DNA of 64,000 nt from Atherinomorus stipes (taxonomy: Eukaryota > Chordata > Actinopteri > Atheriniformes > Atherinidae), in the NCBI GenBank assembly GCA_023101725.1, contig JALJCO010010184.1, positions 62,001 to 126,000 of the forward strand, given 5' to 3'. Every line of letters starts with the position of its first letter. The stretch's first letter is position 1. A model generated the notes under the pieces. It worked only from the letters and a program-made list of their open reading frames with translations. It was not told the origin of the DNA and made no database searches. Below are positions 1 through 10,654 of this stretch, one piece after another. The position numbers and the translations under genes are program-made.

Positions 1-563
1 TACTCCATCACCACCTGGTATGGAAGCTGCTCCATCTCTGACAGGAAGGCGCTGCAGTGAGTGGTGAGGAGTGCAGAGAAGATCACTCACAGCAGTCTTC
101 CTTCCATTGAGGAGCTGTATGTCTGCAGGTGCAGGAGCAGAGTGGCCCGCATAATGGGGGATCCCACCCACCCGGCTTGTGGATTGTTTGAACCCCTCCC
201 CTCTGGGAAGAGGCTGCGCAGCATTAAGGCCAGAACCACCAGGTTTACAAACAGCTTCTTCCCAGAGGCTGTCAGACTGATGAACGGGGGACACTGAAGC
301 ACTGTAGTGCTCCTGTTAACTACTGTCACTTTAAAGAGTTTTTGTGATGGAGACTGGGACTTAAATCATCTTATTTTATCTTTTAATTAATTTTTTAAAA
401 TCTTATACTACTTAGGAGTAAATTATTGTTAAAATTACCTAATGTTTTTTGTATAGATAATTAGGGGAACTGTGTTTTTATGGAGTCGGCCTGAGTTCTC
501 ATTTCGTTCATGTAGAAATACGTGTAATGACAATAAACTAAACTGAAACTGAAACTGAAACTG
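1..563 (+). pseudogene. LINE (non-LTR retrotransposon) 3' end, C-terminal ORF2 fragment and 3' UTR
   Basis: From base 1 the + frame reads YSITTWYGSCS..RKALQ, a TGA stop (a CGA arginine codon decayed by C to T), then VVRSAEKI, DPTHP, LPSGKR, RTTRFTNSFFPEAVRLMN and a stop near 296. This order is the typical C-terminus of jockey/CR1/L2-type reverse-transcriptase polyproteins in fish. An AT-rich 3' UTR follows, with caataaa near 531, ending in about four copies of a six-base CTGAAA repeat (539-563). That short tandem tail is a usual 3' end for such LINEs. The 5' part lies outside the window. Confidence 0.75.
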
Positions 564-763
564 AAGCTAGAATCTGATAGGCTACCACCATCATGTGATA
601 CAGAAGCTAGAATCTGATAGGCTAGCACCATCATGTGATACAGAAGCTAGAATATGATAAGCTACCATCATCATGTGACACAGAAGCTAGAATCTGATAG
701 GCTACTACCATCATGTGACACAGAAGCTAGAATCTGATAGGCTACCACCATCAGGTGATTAAG
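564..763 (+). repeat. 40-bp tandem repeat, five copies
   Basis: Five consecutive 40-bp units beginning GAAGCTAGAATCTGATAG, for example spaced at 601, 641, 681 and 721, with a few substitutions. Single units also occur at 2056 and around 20468-20520, there inside an hAT-like MITE. The array is therefore a local amplification of an internal MITE segment. Confidence 0.9.
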
Positions 764-764
764 G

Positions 765-2055
765 GCCTGTCCCAATACCCGCACTTCCACCCTTGGGCCC
801 CTAGAATGCTCCTGTTGAGGGGTTGAAGTGTGTAGTGTGTCCCAGTTCTCCAGGGCTGCTCGAGGGCGGAAGTCCGCCACGCCCCCTCTTGCGCCCTCAA
901 TCCACACTTCAGTGAAGTCTGCATCTATGCAGACTTCACCGAAGCATATTGCCCATAATTTATTGCTGCATGTGACGTTTTGAACCATAAAGGCGGAACA
1001 TGTCCATGTTTGGTGAATGAGCTCCTGCCTGTGGTGAAAAAAAAGCCATTTCAGATGTAAACATTGAAATATTTAATCTTTTATGCTGTAGGTGAAATAA
1101 TTACTGAAGTTTGCCATTTTACTTTGAAATATACTTTGAATATTAAAATTCAAAGCATTTGAATAATGAAAGTTATCAGTTTACTGATAAAAATTGCTAT
1201 ATTAAATTTTTATTTAAAACTTTATTTACACAGGTAAGTCTAGTCTAGACGCAGCGTCTTTAACAAGGGAAACCTGTTTACCTGATATAGTTTAGTTTAT
1301 CATGGATCCCCATTAGTCTTCACCAGTGAAGACTATTCTTCCTGGGATCAACATAAATTTTGAACATACAATCAACAAACACAGGTTAACAAAATTAAAA
1401 TACAATACTAAGCAAACATTTTAAAAGAAAAAAGCAAAAACTAAATAAGTATACAATACCAAAGCATGATTTACAATGAAATTAAGAACAGAATAATTAT
1501 GTGGCCATACTTCCGTAAGCCTTACAACTCATGTGATTAATACGGGTTTCAGTTCCCAATGTAACTCAAAGAACTTATATATTTTTATGGACGTGGACAT
1601 TTATGGACATTCTATGCTAACGATAACAGTCACAGAGCGACAATTTAATCATTGTTATACATTTGTTTAGAATGGAACAGTTACATGAAATGACGTGGTG
1701 CAAAATGGAGGAACCATCACTGTCCCAATTCTGCCTTTTTCCCGCACTTGCAACCTGCACACTCCAACCCTTGATGTGCACTTCTGCCAAGTGCGCACTT
1801 CATACAAGGGTGTAGGGCAGGGATCCCCAATTCCGGTCCTCGAGGGCCGGTGTCCTGCAGGTATTATGAGCTGCCCGGCTGCAAACTTGTGCAGAGCTTG
1901 ATGTCAAGCTCTGCACAAGTTTGCTAATTACCCACTGATTGGAGTCAGGTATGTTGCAGCAAGGGAGCCCCTAATACCTGCAGGACACCGGCCCTCGAGG
2001 ACCGGAATTGGGGATCCCTGGTGTAGGGTGTAGGGTGGGTATTGGGACAGGGCCA
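765..2055. mobile_element. hAT-like non-autonomous element
   Basis: The left end reads AGGGCCTGTCCCAATACCC. The right end, read in reverse complement, gives TGGCCCTGTCCCAATACCC. It interrupts the 40-bp-unit MITE sequence, which resumes at 2056, and is itself interrupted by the palindrome at 1818-2020. No transposase frame is recognised inside. Confidence 0.7.
1818..2020. mobile_element. palindromic MITE with near-perfect terminal inverted repeats and an 8-bp TSD
   Basis: Both ends begin CAGGGATCCCCAATTCCGG and match with essentially no differences for about 47 bases. The flanks GTGTAGGG (1810-1817 and 2021-2028) are identical 8-bp duplications, as in hAT insertions. An inner hairpin (AGCTTGATGTCAAGCT) lies near 1897-1912. 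The same family recurs at 3872-4083, 56949-57173 and 60852-61521. Confidence 0.85.
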
Positions 2056-2275
2056 TAGAAGCTAGAATCTGATAGGCTACTGGCATCATGTGACACGGAA
2101 TCTACATTCTGGCTGCTTTCACATCATGTCATCACCTAAAACAAATTTGGAAACAAATTTCATGTTTTGTATCTGTGCAGTGGTACCGCGATACTCAAAA
2201 AAGTATTGATTCCGATATTTTGTCTGGCTGGTATCGAAGTATCGACTCCAGGGTATTGATATGCCCCCCCTATTA
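2056..2275. mobile_element. right part of an hAT-like MITE (same family as 20036-20680)
   Basis: Shares, in order, GAAGCTAGAATCTG, TCTGGCTGCTTTCACAT, ATACTCAAAAAAGTAT, TTGTCTGGCTGG and GACTCCAGGGTA with the right half of the element at 20036-20680. It ends in the related GATATGCCC terminus. The left half is separated by the insertion at 765-2055. Confidence 0.75.
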
Positions 2276-3261
2276 CTGTGAGAGACTGCCATCATCCAAT
2301 CCAGCGAGACGTAAAGAAGAATGTTACAGGGGATTTTGACACTTTTCTGGGGACATCACCCACATGTTTAGTTGTGTAGCTCATTCCACAGAAGCATGAT
2401 TCTCAAAAGTTAGAGCTCATTGTAAAAAACCACTTGGAGGGGAGAAAAAAATCAACCAAAGACAAATTTCTTTACTTATTGTTCAAAGTTTTCCACATGC
2501 TGCTTCAGCTGCTTACCCTTGTCTCAGTTAAATACATAATTAGACACTGTAGTTAGTCATGTTTTGTTCATCTGCAGCTGTATTTATATTAAAATAAATA
2601 AAACGAGATCAAAATCTCACCTTGTTTTAAAACCATCAAACTGGAAGTGGGTGATCTTATTTTATCACATGACAGTCGTCCCTTGTTTGAGGAAACTTCT
2701 TCTTTTGTTGGCATTCAGCAGCATCGCATGTTGATAGTGGGTTTACTCCCGGAAGATGAACTTGTTGAATGTTAACAAAATAATTGTTGTTTTATCTGTT
2801 GGGATGATGTGGCTCTCCAGTGTTAGCAGGAAGTACTTGGATTTATCTTTTGTACATAAAAAGCCAATTATTATGCCTCAGCTCATCCAGGCAGGAAAGA
2901 CTTCCACCACATACGGTGATGGGAATATGCTCTGATGAGTGTGTAGAAATGCAAAGAACAGAGGACTAGTCTGCATGAGTGAACACCCTTAAAGTCACAC
3001 ATCTTCCCTCAGTGGCACATGTGAAACTGCGTTTGAAGCTCAAAACATCTTTTTGAAAGGATAATTTGATTCTTTTTTTTTTTTACATGACTAACCATAA
3101 GTTGATATTAACTAATGAAAATAATCCAAATAGATTTATGAAGTCTTTTATTTTAATAGTTTCTGGTTTCTTTTCGATTAGACATGTAATCTGTCACACA
3201 TATTTGACATGCAACCCTTTCATCTTCATCACAGTTCTCACCTACTTTAAATGTGACAGTA
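2276..3261. other. no recognised feature
   Basis: About 1 kb of AT-rich sequence; I see no exon, terminal inverted repeat or RNA gene. Confidence 0.3.
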
Positions 3262-3690
3262 TGGGGTCCTGTCACTATGCCTCCGTTTGATCATGCGTCC
3301 TGGCTACTTGGCCACAGGGAATCTTTGGCTGACCTGTAATCATGCATGACTCTCACTCTGGAGCCTGGGGATCGAATCCCACGTGGGCCCTCGTTGCATA
3401 CTTCACCACATTTTGGCGTTGTCGGCAGGATCCTTGTATTGGTAATATGTCCATGGATTTGTAATTGGTGGCAGCCTGCGTGGAGCACGAGAATGTGCTT
3501 GTGGAAAGAGGGGGAGAGATCTGGCAGTGTGGGGGTTTCTGTCACTGTGCGTCCGATTGATCATGCGCTCTGGCTACTTGGCCAAAGAGATGTCCATTTG
3601 GCTGACTCGTAAGCACACATGACTCTCACCCCAGAGTCCTAGGACTGAATCCCAGCTGGGCCCTCGCTGTCTACCTTGTCACATAAATAA
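3262..3690 (+). repeat. two tandem copies of a tRNA-derived SINE head
   Basis: Units starting at about 3270 and 3539 share TGTCACTRTGCSTCCG, GATCATGCG, TGGCTACTTGGCCA, CATGACTCTCAC and a degenerate B-box-like GG..CGAATCCCA. Together they resemble a Pol III tRNA-like promoter head. A third, truncated copy lies at 59960-60050, where TGGTTAGCGC (A-box-like) is better preserved. The copies are about 270 bp apart. Confidence 0.6.
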
Positions 3691-3871
3691 AAACCTTTGT
3701 GTATAAAGAACAACGTGAAAGGTGTCTCAAAGTAAAATCTAAACAATTTGGACGACTATTTGCACCAGTGGTGAACCGTGAGCTCCACAGCTGGGCCTTC
3801 ACCTCAGCCAGCAGCGCCATAAAACACCTATTCAACATTACCAGCAGAACACAAATATCATTTAGGTTACA

Positions 3872-4083
3872 TACTGTTCCCAACTCCGGTCCTCAGGACC
3901 CACTGCCCCGCATGTCTTTGATGTGTTCCTACTCCAACACCTGAATCAGATTCATGAACTTCCTCATCAAGGTCTTTGCAGGCCTTTCAATGAGCTATTC
4001 ATTTGATTCAGGTGTGAAAAATTAGGGTTGCCTCCAAGACATGCAGTGTAGTGGGTCCTGAGGACCGGAGTCAGGAAACACTG
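3872..4083. mobile_element. palindromic MITE (GGTCCTCAGGACC family)
   Basis: Inverted ends: ACTCCGGTCCTCAGGACC at about 3891-3902 and its reverse complement at 4048-4072. Same layout as the MITE at 1818-2020 but more diverged, with a related outer TGTTYCC terminus. Target duplication not clear. Confidence 0.65.
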
Positions 4084-4771
4084 ATATAGATGGTCCAATA
4101 AACGGCCCTACAAAGCAAAATCTGTAAATATAAAACGAGTTCACCCAGAAAAACATATCAGAGAATGTTATCATCCAGTGAAGCTGACGCTGCTGACAGC
4201 ATCATCACCATGGACAGTGCTCTGAAACCATGACGCAGAGTTTTACTAAATACACATTTAACAGCATATTTACGTCTTCATTTATGTTTACACGTTCCAC
4301 AACACCTCCCTCAATTCTCTACACAGTAAAGGATGGACAGAGGGAAAATAAAACCTTTAGAAGAAATCCAAACCTTGCAGGAATCGGCTCCACATTTAAC
4401 AAGAGGCAGTTATCGCTGGACGTTTTACCAACAACCTCCACAACAAAGACCAATAAGCCAAAAGTTTCCCTGGGCCAAAATATTAATCCCTGTGAATAAC
4501 AGCTGGTTTATAACACATCTACCTTACTAGATGAAAATCAAATCCATCTGCGGTCTTTCTTTGAGAAGTGGACGACGTTGGTGTGTTAATTACAGTTTAT
4601 CTTTGGCTTGGAATCCATAATAAGTCTTTTCTCTGGGGACATCAGTTTCAAAGCTCCCAGCTGATCCTGTCCAGTTCTGTTCCTGCTGCGTCTCGATGCA
4701 TTTCAGCGCCGATAAAGAGTGCTCAGCAGCAGAGGAGGTGGACGGGGGGATTCATTTTTTCGTTCCACTCT

Positions 4772-5661
4772 AATTGACCTATGGCTACACCGCGCCCCCA
4801 AACCCAGTCACAGTGTGCACAGCTATCCAATACACTCGGACATTCTCTGCTTGAACGTCCATTGAAATGCATTGAAGTTAGTCCGTTTTTGTTAGTTTTG
4901 TAGGGTTTTTTAGTTTAAAATGGTCAAACAGTGTGCATGGGGTAAATGCAACTCACTAGGTACACTAGGTATCCTGATAGACTGGGTGATGGATGTATTT
5001 TTTGCCTTTTACCAAGTCACATCAAGCCAAAGTTATGCAGCAGACCACAACATCAACTGAACGTGGAAAAAATGAACAAGGATGTCTACATCTGTTCTAG
5101 GGTAAGGCAACATCGTATTTGAGGCAACATGTTGTCACTTTGCTGGAAAGAAATATGAAGTTATCTTTAACATCCCTAACGTTAGTTTAAGTTGGCTAAC
5201 ACTAGCAAAACCTGCTAGTTTTTTTTACTTTGGTAACGGTACATAAGAGGTCAGCTATAGCTGTCGTGTAGTAACGTCGATCACGACACGCCTCTGGCTG
5301 CCAAGCTGCAGCCAGACTACGCCGCTCCCATGGCTGTTTAATCAGTTTTTGGCAGACGATCACTTTTTGGCACAACACCTACAGCCGTGCAGTAGTTTGT
5401 GCAAAAAACTGAGGGAGCGACACTAGTCACATTCCAGAGACGTCACAGGCTTGATTTCGACTCGCAGTTTCAGACTCATGAACAATCTTTTTTTGTTTGT
5501 TTTGTTATGTTTTTTAATTTATCTTGTCATGGTCTCTGACTGATCCCGCGTCTACTGTCCGTTTTGACGACTGTCATCTCCCGAGACGTCACATAGCGCC
5601 TCTCACCGAATGTTGTTTGTCCGAGTGAGTGGAGGGGACGTGGCTTAGCCATAGGTCAATT
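4772..5661. mobile_element. small DNA transposon with TIRs, encoding a THAP exon
   Basis: The terminal inverted repeats share AATTGACCTATGGCTA (left from 4772, right ending 5661) and continue more weakly inward. The interior has a THAP-like exon on + (4920-5101) but no downstream transposase body, so it is a deletion derivative. The target duplication is uncertain (possibly 3 bp, TCT). Confidence 0.7.
4920..5101 (+). pseudogene. THAP-domain first exon, frame-damaged
   Basis: The ATG frame gives MVKQCAWGKCNS, a start typical of THAP zinc-finger proteins (C-x4-C). A small duplication (ACTAGGTACACTAGGT) then shifts the frame. In the shifted frames TRYPDRLGDG and later QHQLNVEKMNKDVYICS are recognisable. 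A splice-donor-like AGG/gtaagg follows at 5101-5102. THAP domains bind DNA in P-element and Kolobok transposases and derived host genes. No further exons are seen, so this is judged a broken transposon exon. Confidence 0.6.
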
Positions 5662-6306
5662 CTGGAGTTGGTTGTCCGTTTTAAATTATTTGATGCTTTT
5701 CAGCAAAAGTCGCCTTAACAAGAGTTTTTAGCAGCTAGCCACGTCACTCTTGTTCACCATTCAGCTCGCGCTAGCTCTTACCGCTCTGTTCAGATGACTG
5801 TGATGTTGGTTGGATTTCAGGAAGGCCTAGAGATGGGGTTTTTTGTCCCGCCCACACAAAATCAAACCGTGATTGGTCAGTTTGCCCATCACTCTCCAAA
5901 CCAGAAAACATACATTTGCCTGCATCAGGATTCATGAAGGCCTGATCGGGTCTTAACAGAGATGGACGATTTTGATTATTATATTACTAAATAGATTAAA
6001 GGGGACATATCATGCAAAATCTACTTTTTTTAGCTTTTAAATACATGTGTTTGTGTATTTTGAGTGCTTAGGAGTGCAGAAAATGCAAATTCATGCTCCC
6101 CCGAGGTTGCATATATATCTTTATACTCTTTTTTGGCCTGTATTTTGAGTCCGTTTGATTTTCTCTGTTCACTATTACGTTTTCTTTTCTATTACGTCAC
6201 AATATTCGCTGTGGAACTGCCAAATAAGGTCATGGACTTCCGGGTAACCAACTTCGTGAATCCGCCATGTTTTTTCTCGTCGCGACTTTGTAGTCCAAGT
6301 TCAGCG

Positions 6307-6600
6307 ATGCTGAAGTTGCAAGCGGAGAAGTCAAAATGTTCGGTTGTTGGGTGTCTTAACCCACACAATTCCTTACATCGCCCCACAGCATCAGAACCTC
6401 TTCGAAGTGCCTGGTTAAATTTTATTTTTCATGGAAATGTACCAACATCAGTGGGGAAAGTACTCCTGGTTTGCGCGAAGCACTTCAAGGACGATTACTT
6501 CAGTAACCTCCGCCAGTATCAAGAGGGATTTGCCGAAAGACTTCGTCTGAATGAGGGGTCAGTTCCATCCATCTACGGAAACGACGGACAAAGCATAACG
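6307..6600 (+). pseudogene. THAP-domain exon of Kolobok-like transposase
   Basis: 98 codons from the ATG at 6307 to the donor ACG/gtaagg at 6601. THAP zinc finger: C-x4-C (CSVVGC, residues 11-16), an invariant tryptophan (SAW), C-x2-H (CAKH), and a terminal GSVPSI corresponding to the AVPT-like box. In this family the domain binds the transposon ends. The exon itself is intact. The next available acceptor (7951) is in a different phase, so splicing directly to it would shift the frame, which supports loss of intervening exons. An alternative would be a domesticated gene with unseen exons, which I consider unlikely. Confidence 0.65.
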
Positions 6601-7290
6601 GTAAGGTCCAAATAACGCTAAAATGACAGCAAGCTTTAGTTTAGACGTGTATTGTGTTTGTGCTGATATGACGTTCAGGTCATTGCGTTGATATCAAAAG
6701 CATTGTGTTAGCGCCTTATGTTAGCTTTTAGCTGCCTCCCTGAGGATATAACTACTGCATACTTTCAATAAAATTATTTGGCTTTGTGTTTTTGCCGGTT
6801 TTTTGTCGTGGAGAACACATGACCCAAACGCATTCAGTTACACATTAGTTAACTTCTTTACTATGTCGCGGCCATGTTTACTGTGCCTTTTTCGTATTAT
6901 GTTCGTGTGGAAGAAAAATGTCTCGGACGAACATGATTCGAGGTCAACAGAATGTGAGAATGCTTTCGAAGTTAGTAGACTGCTGAGGTGGCACAAGGGA
7001 AGCTAGGGTACAAAGCAGAACAGCTGATATAAACTGCATCGGATGATGGAAAATAATATGGAAGTGTGTCTGTAACTAATCAGTTAGAGAAGGGAAGAGG
7101 AAGACGGCGGAGACAGTCGCAACATTTATTTATTATGCTTTATTCTGTTAATAAATCCGTACGAAGGATGATCCCTGTCTGGTCTGCTGTTTCTGTGCTG
7201 GGGAAGAGAGGTTCTCACTGTAGGTCTGTTATACAGTACATGACACGTGAATGGGTTAACAGATGAAAGCTGAACATGCTCCAGTGGCAT

Positions 7291-7293
<3 letters not shown>

Positions 7294-7356
<63 letters not shown>
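7294..7356. repeat. (TA)n microsatellite
   Basis: Uninterrupted TA dinucleotides for about 63 bp inside the Kolobok-like element, at the place where the transposase core is missing. Confidence 0.95.
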
Positions 7357-7358
<2 letters not shown>

Positions 7359-7950
7359 TATCTGACATGTAGTTTGTGTTTCAATATTGTCAGCCGTGGA
7401 GAGTAGACAGAAATAACTCAATATATTTTTACTAAGAGTAGCAAGAAAATATTCCATAAAAAGAATACTCAAGTACTGAGTAACTGATTAATATGTGTTA
7501 AAAACATTTGATAAGTATTCTGAAATAATGTCACTAAATAACTAAAGGATTGTGTCTGTATCTGGTGCATTATTTATTTAAGTTTTTGTTCCTATTTTAT
7601 TGGTGAAGTTCCTCAGTGATTAGAGTAGCCAGAAAAAAGAGCAAAACTAGTCATACTTCATAATAATATTATCTAAGTAAAAGTAAAAAGTACTTCCCCT
7701 AAAAGTAAATTGTTTTTTTTTTTAAAAAGTTGAAGAAAATGTAACTGAGTAAATGTTGTTCGTTCCACCTTTGTCAGTAATATTAATAAAATCATTACAT
7801 CATTACAATGCTGTGCAGGTAAATAACTGCATAGTTTAGTATTATAATCCCTCAATTTGCTTTTTCCATATTAAAAATAATGTGTGTGTTAGATAAGTTT
7901 TATGTTTACTACCGAAAACTAACAAATACATTTTTTTTTACTTTTATCAG

Positions 7951-8099
7951 GCTGTACCTGGCGGCACTGCATTTCAACGAAAATGCTCAACGTCTGCAGG
8001 CTACTACCTCATCTGGAGAGCCCATGTTCAGAATGTCTTTCCCCAAGTTCAAGAAGGGAGAAGGAACAGCAAAGCCGATCAAAACACCAGAAACCTTCA
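7951..8099 (+). pseudogene. C-terminal exon of the Kolobok-like transposase (penultimate)
   Basis: A polypyrimidine tract and acceptor ttttatcag lead into LYLAALHFNENAQRLQATT and then FPKFKKGEG..KTPETF, ending at the donor TTCA/gtaagt (8100). From memory, this resembles the recurrent C-terminal block of THAP-containing transposon proteins in fish. It is open in one frame with no stop. Entry phase 2 does not match the THAP exon. Confidence 0.55.
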
Positions 8100-8381
8100 G
8101 TAAGTCTTACTGCATGAGTCATTATTCGTATGCTAACTTCATTTCAATAAATCAAAATCTGGTTAGTGTTCATAATTTAATTATGACTTCTTCTTACACC
8201 AGAATAACAAAGGAAAATTCTTATGCAGACCAACAAGCATAAAGCAAAGCAGCATGAAAAAATAACACAAATCACAAATAAATAAGTGTAACATCACTAT
8301 AAACAGCAGTGCAAAAGAACTAACTTTCCAAAAGCTTCTTGCGAACAAATACGTTTTTCAAGTTATTATCTGTCATTACAG

Positions 8382-8560
8382 ATTACGTGGATGACATCAT
8401 GGAGCTGGTCTTTGAGCAGGTTTTCCAGGACCCAACTCCATTTTTAGACGAGGTTCAAAAGATCCACATCCCACCAACCCTCTCATCGCAGCATCCACGA
8501 CCAGACAAGGCAACGGTGGTTTCTGCCTACGTCTCACGCTTCAATCCAGGGCCGGTCTGA
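8382..8560 (+). pseudogene. last exon of the Kolobok-like transposase
   Basis: The acceptor gtcattacag is followed, in phase with the preceding exon, by YVDDIMELVFEQVFQDP, IHIPPTLSSQ, RPDKATVVSAYVSRFN and a TGA (8558-8560). An AATAAA follows at 8831-8836. The two C-terminal exons together have clean frames and splice sites, so this end was functional recently on a transposon time scale. Confidence 0.55.
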
Positions 8561-8830
8561 AGCCCACATACTGCCCCTCATCATCTGGATACTCCTGCCT
8601 TATCCTCATGACCACACAAGACGGGAGGACGACACGCACTTTTCCGACCGAGATAGCCCCAGCACCAGGACACAAAGCACCTGTAGGCACAATACCTGTA
8701 ATGACTAAAGCACAAATAAGTTACAAAAACTTCAGTACCAATTATTCAACTAGTTTTTTATTCTTTGTTTGTTTTATAAAATTGTGTGTTTTGTTTCTAC
8801 TGAGATTATAGCTTTGTAAATTTGTGTTAC

Positions 8831-8836
8831 AATAAA
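8831..8836 (+). terminator. poly(A) signal of the Kolobok-like + strand transcript
   Basis: AATAAA about 270 nt after the last exon's stop, in an AT-rich context. Confidence 0.45.
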
Positions 8837-9546
8837 AAGAAAATACAAAACAGAGTCATTTACTGTACAATTCCTCTGAGATTTAATGGTCCAAACTGTG
8901 CTTTGTAAACATTTATTGCATTCTGTAGTGAATACTGATTGAGACACACAGGCTCAAATCCAGGATGATCCACCGTGCATGTCAGTTCACTGGGTGCTCC
9001 CCCCATTCTGGCAGTAACCTAACAGGGGTATTTAATTCATTATGGAGAAATGATAAAATAATGGTCTATGTACTGTATTGGCAAATCACTCTTACCTTGG
9101 GAATTTCTCTTCAGCATATGTTTTCAACTTCTGTTGGCATTTTAGAACAGTTACCACAGGTACACCTAAATGCATAAATTGGATAAAGATAAACATGTTT
9201 TGAATTGCAAGATTAGAAAAAAAAAAGTTGTCATAAGCACTTATACACAGTGAGCATCAGGACTAAGATATACATGGAAGATAAAAAGAGACAAAGGGGG
9301 GAGAAGTTGTAGATACTATTTAATACTACTACTATGTCTGATTACAGGTCTGTTTTAAATATGGAAAACAGGCTATTTGATTGTAGAAATTCAAAACGAT
9401 GTCTTAAAATTTTATGAGCCTTTTGTAGATTTCAATCATTAAGAGATCAACACAAAATATAATATGCTTGATTAAATTATTGCACATCTTTAATCGTGTA
9501 TAACGACCATGAGCATCCTTTTGTGGGTGTTGAAAAGTAGTTTCTA

Positions 9547-10180
9547 ATGTACGGACCCTATAGTCCAACTACGGTTCATATTGGTCTCTGCCAGTTGCGT
9601 GACATTTGTTGCTAAGATGCCTTTTTAAGCGTAAAAAAGTCAGTGGTCCCATTTATCAATAGCGCGAAAATGAGCGCACATATGATCATTAAAATTATAT
9701 TATGATTGTATCCACGTGTGATTTATAAAATGTTTGTGTCTGACCAGACAACAGAATCTAGAAATCAGAAATTTACCGTCATCCAGCTGTTTCTAACCTA
9801 AGGCAGCAGCAGCGCTGACAGATGTTTTTTTATTTTTTTATTTTTTTTTTAGCTTGACTAATGAAAGTTATCGTTTTTCTGTCCCTGTCTTGGCTCGATC
9901 CGATCCGCCTCCACCTGTCAGCGTTGCTACTGCTTCAGGGTAGAAACAGCTGGATGATGGTGGATTTCTGACATAGATTCTGTTGTTTGGTCAGACACAA
10001 ACAATTTATAAATCACACGTGGATCCAGTAGTAAGATCATTTTTATGATCAGGTGTGCGCTCATTTACACGCTGGTTTGATAAATGGGGCCACTGACTTT
10101 TTTCCGCTTAAAATTGCGACAAATGTTACGTCACTCGGCAGAGACCGACTGTAGGTAGTTGGTAAAGATAGGGGAGTGTA
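9547..10180. mobile_element. large palindromic MITE nested in the Kolobok-like element
   Basis: The arm 9551-9820 is the inverted copy of 9900-10178. Examples are GTCTCTGCCAGTTGCGTGAC against GTCACTCGGCAGAGAC, and TTTATAAA/CACACGTG segments in mirrored order. The arms diverge about 10-15% and flank a short T-rich centre (9820-9850). Confidence 0.75.
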
Positions 10181-10197
10181 AAATAAATTACAGTTAC

Positions 10198-10323
10198 ACA
10201 CCATTGCGATGCATTCATTTGAAGGCGTTGTTCTGCAGGTTCGTCATCTTCATTCTCCTGCTCTGGGTCAGACTCTGGTTCGAACATGTAAGGCTGGATG
10301 GACAAGTCTCCAGTTGTCGACAT
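10198..10323 (-). pseudogene. first exon of a second, opposite-strand protein in the Kolobok-like element
   Basis: The minus-strand ATG at 10321-10323 opens MSTTGDLSIQPYMFEPESD, a strongly acidic stretch (EQENEDDEPAEQ) and RLQMNASQWC, then a donor TGT/gtaact (10197). The leader resembles, from memory, the N-terminus of a recurrent teleost repeat-encoded protein with a cysteine-rich body. Only this first exon remains; the interior palindrome lies where the next exons would be. Function unknown. Confidence 0.45.
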
Positions 10324-10654
10324 TTTTAAAAAACTTAGAGATGAAAAGTTTATCTGCCGGTAAATAATCGTATCACTGCTATAAAAACTTCAAAAATGGC
10401 CGAAAGGGGTGGAGTAGACCGCGGTGCGACCTGGAGGGGGGTGGGGCGTGAACTGTCTCACTTACATTTAAAGAGACCGCACCAAAACGAGTTGCTCTAA
10501 AGATGCGCCTCAGAACAGGGCGGAACAAGGGTCTGTGGAGTTACAATGACGAGGAATTCAGACCAAAGCATTGTAGTTCTACTTTATATGGACCATAAAT
10601 GAATCATTTATATGTGAAATAGAAGGATTTAAAAGCATGATATGTCCACTTTAA

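Larger units (their letters stand above)
6000..10650. mobile_element. Kolobok-like DNA transposon, internally deleted, TTAA target site
   Basis: The left end AGGGGACATATCATGC (6000) and right end in reverse complement AGTGGACATATCATGC (10650) are flanked by TTAA at 5996-5999 and 10651-10654. Inside on + are a THAP exon (6307-6600) and two C-terminal exons (7951-8099, 8382-8560) with an AATAAA (8831-8836). On - is a first exon (10198-10323). TTAA duplications plus a THAP-domain transposase fit the Kolobok superfamily (family knowledge from memory). The catalytic core between the THAP exon and the C-terminal exons is missing. It contains a (TA)n tract and a nested palindrome (9547-10180). Confidence 0.7.

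Noticed and set aside
564..763. CRISPR-like array (regular 40-bp repeats)
   Set aside because: Units are directly adjacent with no unique spacers, in a vertebrate genome.
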